In this document: positions 49,411 to 54,675 of the stretch, piece after piece
Numbering within the stretch: position 1 is the first letter of the stretch
How the letters are laid out: every line of letters starts with the position of its first letter
NCBI GenBank assembly: GCA_902496375.1
Contig: CABVAS010000001.1
Coordinates: 1-54,675, forward strand
DNA length: 54,675 nucleotides
Direction: 5' to 3'
Origin: an uncultured Collinsella sp.
GTDB taxonomy: Bacteria; Actinomycetota; Coriobacteriia; Coriobacteriales; Coriobacteriaceae
Made by a program: the position numbers and the translations under genes
The notes under the pieces: model-generated
What the model saw: only the letters and a program-made list of their open reading frames with translations
Databases searched by the model: none
What the model was told of the DNA's origin: nothing

Positions 49411-50895
49411 CTACAGGCAGACGCCGTCCTTCCAGATGCTAATCTCGTGGCAACCGCGACGCTCGGCACTCGTAAGCTTGCCGCTCGCCGTGTCCAGCAC
49501 CAGCTGATACAGGTCGCTGGCAGCCTCATCGAGCGTACGCTCGCCCGTAGCCACCACACCGGCGTTAAAGTCCATCCAGTTGGCCTTGTGGTCGCACAGG
49601 CGCTGGTTGGTGAACACCTTGAGCGTGGGCGCCGGCGCGCCAAACGGCGTACCGCGGCCAGTGGAGAACAGGATCACGTGGCAACCGGCAGCGGTGAGCG
49701 CCGTGGTCGACACCATGTCGTTGCCCGGGCCACACAGCATATTCAAGCCATGCTTGGTGGCCTGGCCGGCGTACGGCAGCACGTCGACGATGGGCGCGGA
49801 GCCGCCCTTTTGCACGCAGCCGCAGCTCTTGTCCTCGAGCGTGGTAATGCCGCCGTCCTTGTTGCCGGGGCTCGGGTTCTCGTAGACGACCTCGCCGTGG
49901 CTAATGAAGTAGTCCTTAAAGCCGTTGAGCATGTCCGAGGCGGCGTTAAAGACCTGCTCGTTCTCGCAACGGTCGAGCAGGATGCTCTCGGCGCCGAACA
50001 TCTCGGGCACCTCGGTCAGCACCGACGTGCCGCCGCGGTCAACGACCATATCGCTCACACGACCGATCGTGGGGTTGGCGGTAATGCCCGAAAGGCCGTC
50101 AGAGCCGCCGCACTTGAGGCCAATGACCAGCTCGGAAGCCGGGATGGGCTCACGCTTGGCCTGCTTGGCGAGGTCGGCCAGCTCGGCTAGGATCTTGTGA
50201 CCCTCAACCTGCTCGTCGGCAACGTCCTGGCAGGTGAGGAAGCGGACGCGCTCGTGATCGAAGTCACCGAGCTCATCGAGCACCTGCTGGTGCGTGCAGT
50301 TTTCGCAGCCGAGCGACAGGAACAGCACGCCCGCAGCGTTTGCGTGACGCGAAAGCGCCACCAGCAGACGACGAGTCTGGGCGTGGTCGGCGCCGGTCTG
50401 CGAGCAGCCAAAGGGATGCGGGAAGTAATAGACGCCCTCGAGCGAACCGTCGACCAAATCCTGGGCCTGCTCGCACATAGCGCGCGCGACCTCATTAACG
50501 CAGCCGACCGTGGGGATGATCCACAGCTCATTGCGCGTGGCGGCACGGCCGTCGGCACGGCGGAAACCCATAAAGGTCTCGGGCTCAACGGAATCCACAA
50601 CCGGATGCGTGGGGTTGTACGTGTACTCGACCTCACCCGAAAGGTTGGTCTTCACATTATGCGTGTGGAGCCACTGACCGGGCTGGATGTCGCCCGTCAC
50701 GTGTCCGATGGGCAGGCCGTACTTGATGACGTCCTCCCCCGCGGAAATCGCACGCACGGCCATCTTGTGGCCCTGCGGGATATCCTCCACGGCCACGACC
50801 TCGCCCACACCGGGGACCGCGACGGCGGTGCCCTTGGCGAGCGGTGACAGCGCAACGATCACGTTGTCGGCCGGATTGATCTGGATAGTGTTCAT
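49411..50895 (-). CDS. uxaA: Altronate dehydratase
   Basis: Dehydrates D-altronate to KDG, third step of galacturonate use. It is 494 aa, as in E. coli. The N-terminal SAF domain (about 1-100, HKMAVRAISAGEDVIKYG) is followed by the large iron-dependent domain with TVGCVNEVAR, PHPFGCSQTGADH, LGCENC, LKCGGSDGLSGITANP and EDKSCGCVQKGG. AGGA precedes the start MNTIQINPAD. Last gene of uxaCBA. Confidence 0.95.
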   Translation of the reverse strand: MNTIQINPADNVIVALSPLAKGTAVAVPGVGEVVAVEDIPQGHKMAVRAISAGEDVIKYGLPIGHVTGDIQPGQWLHTHNVKTNLSGEVEYTYNPTHPVVDSVEPETFMGFRRADGRAATRNELWIIPTVGCVNEVARAMCEQAQDLVDGSLEGVYYFPHPFGCSQTGADHAQTRRLLVALSRHANAAGVLFLSLGCENCTHQQVLDELGDFDHERVRFLTCQDVADEQVEGHKILAELADLAKQAKREPIPASELVIGLKCGGSDGLSGITANPTIGRVSDMVVDRGGTSVLTEVPEMFGAESILLDRCENEQVFNAASDMLNGFKDYFISHGEVVYENPSPGNKDGGITTLEDKSCGCVQKGGSAPIVDVLPYAGQATKHGLNMLCGPGNDMVSTTALTAAGCHVILFSTGRGTPFGAPAPTLKVFTNQRLCDHKANWMDFNAGVVATGERTLDEAASDLYQLVLDTASGKLTSAERRGCHEISIWKDGVCL

Positions 50896-50972
50896 TACAA
50901 AGAGTCCTAACCCTACAGGTTGAGCAAAATCGAGCGGCGCCCACCGGTTGACCGGCGGGCGCACAAAGGGAT

Positions 50973-52487
50973 TTAGGCCTGAGCGTTGGCGAATGCCTGC
51001 TTGACGCCCTCGACACGCACGACGGCGAGTGCGTTGACGACAAACTCCTCAAGGCCGGCGATCTGAGTCAGGTCCTCGCCCCACATCTGCTCGTTGGTGA
51101 GCACGTCATGCACCAGCTCGGCATCGTTGACGCCGGCGTGGGCGGCGTAGAAATCGAGCACGAAGGCGTCGTCCTGAGCGGTGTACTCGGTGCCGTCGGA
51201 GCGACGCAGGTGCAGGCCGTCGCCCTCGCGGGACACGAGCTCCTGCGTGTAGAAGGAGATGAGCGTAGCGAGGCTCGTCGCCAGGCACTTGGGCAGGTTG
51301 CCGGTCTCGGCAACGTAGTCCTTGAGCGTGGGCAGGTCGCGAGCGCGCCACTTAGCCGTGGAGTTGAGGCAGATGGAGAGCAGCGCATGATCAATAAACG
51401 GGTTGTCGAAGCGGTTTTCGACGGCGGCGGCAAAGGCCTTGCAGTCCTCGACATCCAAGTCGGCGGCAAGCGTCGGGATGACCTCGTCGTAGAGCATGGT
51501 GTTCATGAAGCCGCGAATGGTCTCGTCGTGCATGCAGCCGCGCACGATGTCAAAGCCGGCAACCCAGGAGCCCGGAACAAAGGCAGTGTGGGCGCCGTTG
51601 AGGATGCGGACCTTGCGCTTCTTGTACGGGGTGACATCGGGGGTCACAAAGACGCCGGGCAGGCCGGCCTTCACGAAGGGCAGACGCTCCTTGAGCGACT
51701 CATCGCCCTGGATGCCCCACATCTGGAAGGGCTCGCGCACAGCCAGGAAGGGATCCTCGTAGCCCAGACGCTCGGCAACAGCGGCAGCCTCCTTGGGGTC
51801 GCGGATGCGGCCAGGGACGATGGTGTCAACGAGCGTGGTGCAGATGGTGCAGTCATTGGCCATCCACTGCGAGAACTCGTCCTCCCAGCCCCAGTCGCTC
51901 ACGTACTGGTTCATAATGCGCAGCAGCTCCTCGCCGTTGTGGTCGATGAGCTCGCAGGCGAGCACGATGACGCCCGGCTTACCGGCAGCCCAGCGGGTGT
52001 GGAGCACCTGGGCAAGCTTGGCCGGGAAGCTCGCGGGCGGCATGTCGTCGGCCTTGCAGGACGGGTCGTAGGCGATGCCGGCCTCGGTGGTGTTGGAGAC
52101 GATGATCTCCAGGTCATCGGAGACGGCAACCTCCATGATGGCGTAGTAGTCGGCCTCGCGGTACGGGTTGAGGCAGCGGCTGCAAGCGCTGATCACGCGA
52201 GACTCGTCAACCGTGTTGCCGTTCTCCTTGCCGCGCACCAACACGGTGTACAGGTCGTCCTGGGCATTGATGCCGTCGGCAAAGCCAAAGGCGCCGCTGA
52301 TGGGCTGGACCATGACGACCTTGCCGTTCCAGCCGGTGGCCTCGTTGCCCATGTCAAAGAAGCGGTCCACGAAAGCGCGCAGGAAGTTGCCCTCGCCAAA
52401 CTGCAGGACCTTCTCGGGGGCGTCCTTGGGCAGCACGTAGCCCTCGTAGCCGATCTTCTCGAGCGTCTCGTAGCTGATGTTCTCCAT
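50973..52487 (-). CDS. uxaB: Tagaturonate reductase (altronate oxidoreductase)
   Basis: Reduces D-tagaturonate to D-altronate with NADH. The 504-aa protein has the polyol-dehydrogenase layout: QFGEGNFLRAFVDRFFD nucleotide loop (about 29-45), VSNTTEAGIAYDP, and the catalytic KKRKVRILNGAHTAFVPGSWVAGFD motif with Lys, Asn and His. It lies between uxaC (95-base gap) and uxaA (77-base gap). UxuB-type fructuronate reductases are shorter in this motif context, so UxaB is preferred. Confidence 0.94.
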   Translation of the reverse strand: MENISYETLEKIGYEGYVLPKDAPEKVLQFGEGNFLRAFVDRFFDMGNEATGWNGKVVMVQPISGAFGFADGINAQDDLYTVLVRGKENGNTVDESRVISACSRCLNPYREADYYAIMEVAVSDDLEIIVSNTTEAGIAYDPSCKADDMPPASFPAKLAQVLHTRWAAGKPGVIVLACELIDHNGEELLRIMNQYVSDWGWEDEFSQWMANDCTICTTLVDTIVPGRIRDPKEAAAVAERLGYEDPFLAVREPFQMWGIQGDESLKERLPFVKAGLPGVFVTPDVTPYKKRKVRILNGAHTAFVPGSWVAGFDIVRGCMHDETIRGFMNTMLYDEVIPTLAADLDVEDCKAFAAAVENRFDNPFIDHALLSICLNSTAKWRARDLPTLKDYVAETGNLPKCLATSLATLISFYTQELVSREGDGLHLRRSDGTEYTAQDDAFVLDFYAAHAGVNDAELVHDVLTNEQMWGEDLTQIAGLEEFVVNALAVVRVEGVKQAFANAQA

Positions 52488-52582
52488 CTATGTTTCTCCT
52501 TAGGCGTTTGTTAGCGTGCAAGCTTGCCGGGGCGCCGCGTGTGGCGACGGCGCCCCCGGGTTCAATATGATTCGGTGCGGAC

Positions 52583-54010
52583 TTAAGCCTCGACGGTGTC
52601 CAGGTCAAAACCGAAGTAGCGGACGGAGTTGTTGTAGCTGATGTCGCGCACGATGGTGCCCAGCAGCTCCATGTCGGCCGGGTACTTGCCCTGCTCGACC
52701 CACTCGCCAATCACGCTGCACAGCACGCGGCGGAAGTACTCGTGGCGCGGGTAGGACAGGAAAGAACGGGAGTCGGTGAGCATGCCGACAAAGTTGCCCA
52801 GAACGCCCTCGTTGGCAAGGGCCGTGAGCTGCTCGCGCATGCCGACCTCGTTGTCGTTGAACCACCAGGCGGAACCGTTCTGGATCTTACCGGCGGTCGG
52901 AGCCTCCTGGAAGCAGCCCATGACGGTATCGATCATGGTGTTATCGATGGGGTTCAGGCTGTACAGGATGGTCTTGGGCAGGCCGCAGGTCTCCTGGATG
53001 GAGTTGAGGAAATCGGCGAGCTGGTCGGACGGCGTGTAGTTGGAGATGCAGTCGTAGCCGGTGTCGGGACCGAGCTTGGCGAACATGGCGCGGTTGTTGT
53101 CGCGCTTGCAGCCAAAGTGCAGCTGCATGGCCCAGCCCAGACGGACATACTCACCGGCAACGAACTGCATAAAGGCAGTCTTGTACTTGAGGACTTCTTC
53201 CTCGGTGAGCGGCTCAGCAGCCAGGCCCTTGGCAAAGATGGCCTCGATCTCGTCGGCGGTAGCCGGGACGTACATGACGTAATCGAGTGCGTGGTCGGAG
53301 GCGCGGCAGCCCAGCTCGTGAGCAACGTCGTAGCGCTTGGAAATGGCGGACTTCATGCCCTCGAAGTCGCTGACCTCAACGCCGGCAGCCTCGGAGAGGT
53401 GCCTGCAGTAGTCGGCAAACTCCTGGCCACGCTCGATGCGCAGGGCGGCGTCGGGGCGCATGGCGGGAACGACCTGAACGTCAAAGCTGTCGTCGGCGGC
53501 AATCTTCTTGTGCCACTCAAAGCTGTCGGCGGGGTCGTCAGTAGTGCAGATCATGCGGACATTGGACTGCTTGATCAGGTTGCGGCAGGTGAAACTGGCC
53601 TCGGCGAGCTTGGCGTTGGCAAGGTCCCAAACCTCCTGGGCAGTCTTGCCGTTGAGGACGCCCTCGTAGCCAAAGTAGCGCTTAAGCTCCAGGTGGCTCC
53701 ACTCAAAGACGGGGTTGCCGACGCAGCGACCCAGGGTCTCGGCCCACTTTTGGAACTTCTCGCGAGCAGGGGCGTCGCCAGTGATAAAGCGCTCGTCGAC
53801 GCCGTTGGCACGCATCAGGCGCCACTTGTAGTGGTCGCCGCCCAGCCAAACCTCGGTGATGTTCTCGAAACGCTTGTCCTCCCAAATCTCCTTGGGAGAA
53901 ATGTGGCAGTGGTAGTCGACGATGGGCATGCCCTCGGCAAAGTTGTGGAACAGCTCCTCGCCGGTCTTGGTGCTCAGCAGAAAATCCTGATCGTCCATGA
54001 AGTTTTTCAT
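52583..54010 (-). CDS. uxaC: Uronate isomerase
   Basis: Isomerises D-galacturonate to D-tagaturonate (and glucuronate to fructuronate). It is 475 aa, with amidohydrolase-type VDYHCHISPKEIWEDKRFENI near residues 30-50, TTDDPADSFEWHKKI, and LGCRASDHALDYV. First gene of uxaCBA: two perfect GGTGAACGTTCACC operators lie 54-105 bases upstream. AAAGGGG precedes the start MKNFMDDQ. Confidence 0.96.
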   Translation of the reverse strand: MKNFMDDQDFLLSTKTGEELFHNFAEGMPIVDYHCHISPKEIWEDKRFENITEVWLGGDHYKWRLMRANGVDERFITGDAPAREKFQKWAETLGRCVGNPVFEWSHLELKRYFGYEGVLNGKTAQEVWDLANAKLAEASFTCRNLIKQSNVRMICTTDDPADSFEWHKKIAADDSFDVQVVPAMRPDAALRIERGQEFADYCRHLSEAAGVEVSDFEGMKSAISKRYDVAHELGCRASDHALDYVMYVPATADEIEAIFAKGLAAEPLTEEEVLKYKTAFMQFVAGEYVRLGWAMQLHFGCKRDNNRAMFAKLGPDTGYDCISNYTPSDQLADFLNSIQETCGLPKTILYSLNPIDNTMIDTVMGCFQEAPTAGKIQNGSAWWFNDNEVGMREQLTALANEGVLGNFVGMLTDSRSFLSYPRHEYFRRVLCSVIGEWVEQGKYPADMELLGTIVRDISYNNSVRYFGFDLDTVEA

Positions 54011-54063
54011 CAAACAACCCCTTTGTTTGCGGAGCGGGCGCACAATACGCTCGTCATCCTCTA

Positions 54064-54115
54064 GGTGAACGTTCACCATACTAATCCATTACGACTCAAA
54101 AGGTGAACGTTCACC
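54064..54115 (-). promoter_or_regulatory. Two perfect GGTGAACGTTCACC operators before uxaC
   Basis: Perfect 14-bp palindromes at 54064-54077 and 54102-54115, 38 bases apart, plus a half site GGTGAACGG at 54128. They also read toward the divergent side. The region 54011-54470 holds these operators, an inverted repeat and a terminator, and no gene. Confidence 0.75.
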
Positions 54116-54246
54116 TAACAACCATGGGGTGAACGGTAGGTTTTGCCCGTTCAACGGTTGCCGGAGCTGTGACTTGCATGCATTGCGGACCGGTTGGCGT
54201 CCCCGAACACCGAACTTGAGCGCTTTTGCTCAGGTGGGTCATGTCC

Positions 54247-54445
54247 CGACGTACATTTTTGGGAGTATTCAGCATTGGAGCGCGCCGTGCGCCATCCTCA
54301 GCGTCCTATTTGGAACGCAGATAGCGCCCGATCGGCATAAAAAGTGCCCCCGATGGCAAATTACGCCATCGGGGGCACTTAAAACAGTCGTTCTGCACCT
54401 CATTCAGGGCATGCCAATGCTGAATACTCCCAAAAATGCACGTCG
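54247..54445. repeat. 199-bp inverted-repeat element with about 32-bp arms
   Basis: Bases 54247-54278 and 54414-54445 are reverse complements at all but one position. The core contains a strong hairpin and no coding frame. Its size and plan resemble the 201-bp element at 100-300, though arm sequences differ. Confidence 0.65.
54342..54380. terminator. Bidirectional hairpin terminator
   Basis: A 16-bp perfect stem (54342-54357 with 54365-54380), flanked by A-run and T-run on both strands. It lies 91 bases after the stop of the edge gene. Confidence 0.85.
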
Positions 54446-54470
54446 CAAGAGGGGGTACCTGCTCAATCGG

Positions 54471-54675
54471 CTAAATACCCGCAAGTTCGCAGTAGCGGTC
54501 GACATTGCTGGCAAATACCATCTCGACGGCGCCCTTCTGGACGGGCTCCGTCGGGGTCCTTCCCCACAGCAAATAATCGCCCAGTGTCTTGGCGCCGCGA
54601 TACGCCAGGCTCGTCGGGTCCTTATAGACAATATTGGTAAAGATACCGCGGCGCAAGGCCAGGGCGCTTTCGGGA
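54471..54675 (-). CDS. Probable LacI-family regulator, C-terminal fragment cut by window edge
   Basis: Only the last 67 residues are inside the window. They read ALRRGIFTNIVYKDPTSLAY, GAKTLGDYLLWGRTPTEP and MVFASNVDRYCELAGI, like the end of a periplasmic-binding-type effector domain of a LacI regulator. Lying next to uxaC with its palindromic operators, it is the best candidate for the regulator binding GGTGAACGTTCACC (inference). A sugar-binding transport protein is the alternative; the missing N-terminus would decide. Confidence 0.5.
   Translation of the reverse strand, partial: PESALALRRGIFTNIVYKDPTSLAYRGAKTLGDYLLWGRTPTEPVQKGAVEMVFASNVDRYCELAGI

Overview
The window reads as a chromosomal segment of a high-GC, human-gut-type Actinomycetota, most likely a Collinsella-like Coriobacteriia (inference from codon style, intergenic repeats, a GlnR-like orphan regulator beside a type I glutamine synthetase, and the carbohydrate gene content; no rRNA or tRNA is present to prove it). 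Its theme is intracellular breakdown of acidic plant or host polysaccharide fragments (pectin, unsaturated uronides) and funnelling of the uronic acids to 2-keto-3-deoxygluconate (KDG). None of the degradative enzymes has an evident signal peptide, so polymers must be cut elsewhere and imported as oligosaccharides.

Layout. 1-5314: a 201-bp inverted-repeat element, HtrA protease, GlnR-like regulator, glutamine synthetase and a LacI regulator. 5315-9776: KDG kinase, KDPG aldolase, a GntR regulator and a small multi-pass membrane protein. The leaders here carry two shared LacI-type operators, two copies of a conserved 58-nt hairpin and two copies of a structured, covarying RNA-like element. 9780-11480: an AAA ATPase behind three 20-bp tandem repeats, and the tail of a broken GntR gene. 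11496-22558: a probable eleven-gene minus-strand operon (mannose-family PTS IIA-IIB-IIC-IID, a small membrane-anchored protein, GH88, a nitrilase-fold amidase, GH43, a discoidin-like protein, a GH28-like beta-helix and a DUF2264 protein). 22712-27517: a second DUF2264 protein, a LacI regulator, and the DhuD/DhuI pair that converts unsaturated uronates to KDG. 27592-28605: a HepT/MntA-type toxin-antitoxin pair whose antitoxin is fused to a RelB/DinJ-like domain, bracketed by short repeats. 28615-40391: an old-yellow-enzyme family flavoprotein, a complete kdpFABC operon divergent from kdpDE, and an orphan glutamate-synthase-small-subunit-like protein. 40488-54010: the galacturonate/pectin block (sugar isomerase, GH105, SGNH esterase, a CE8-alpha/beta hydrolase fusion, GH28, GPH-type transporter, uxaA, uxaB, uxaC). 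The end holds tandem operators, a 199-bp inverted repeat and the C-terminus of another probable LacI regulator.

How it fits together. Oligogalacturonides enter through the transporter or PTS. CE8 and SGNH esterases remove esters; GH28, GH105, GH88 and GH43 release sugars. Galacturonate goes through UxaC, UxaB and UxaA to KDG, and unsaturated uronates through DhuI and DhuD to KDG. KdgK and Eda then yield pyruvate and glyceraldehyde 3-phosphate. Three operator families are visible: CGAAACCGATTTCG (KDG genes), GTAAACYRRTTTAC (PTS, DUF2264 and Dhu genes, autoregulated) and GGTGAACGTTCACC (galacturonate genes). The last also occurs before the membrane-protein gene at 9096, linking that gene to both KDG and galacturonate control.

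The most promising undescribed item is the two-copy RNA-like element at 6654-6787 and 8939-9061, upstream of eda and of the membrane protein. Its helices differ in sequence but keep pairing, while its loops are conserved.
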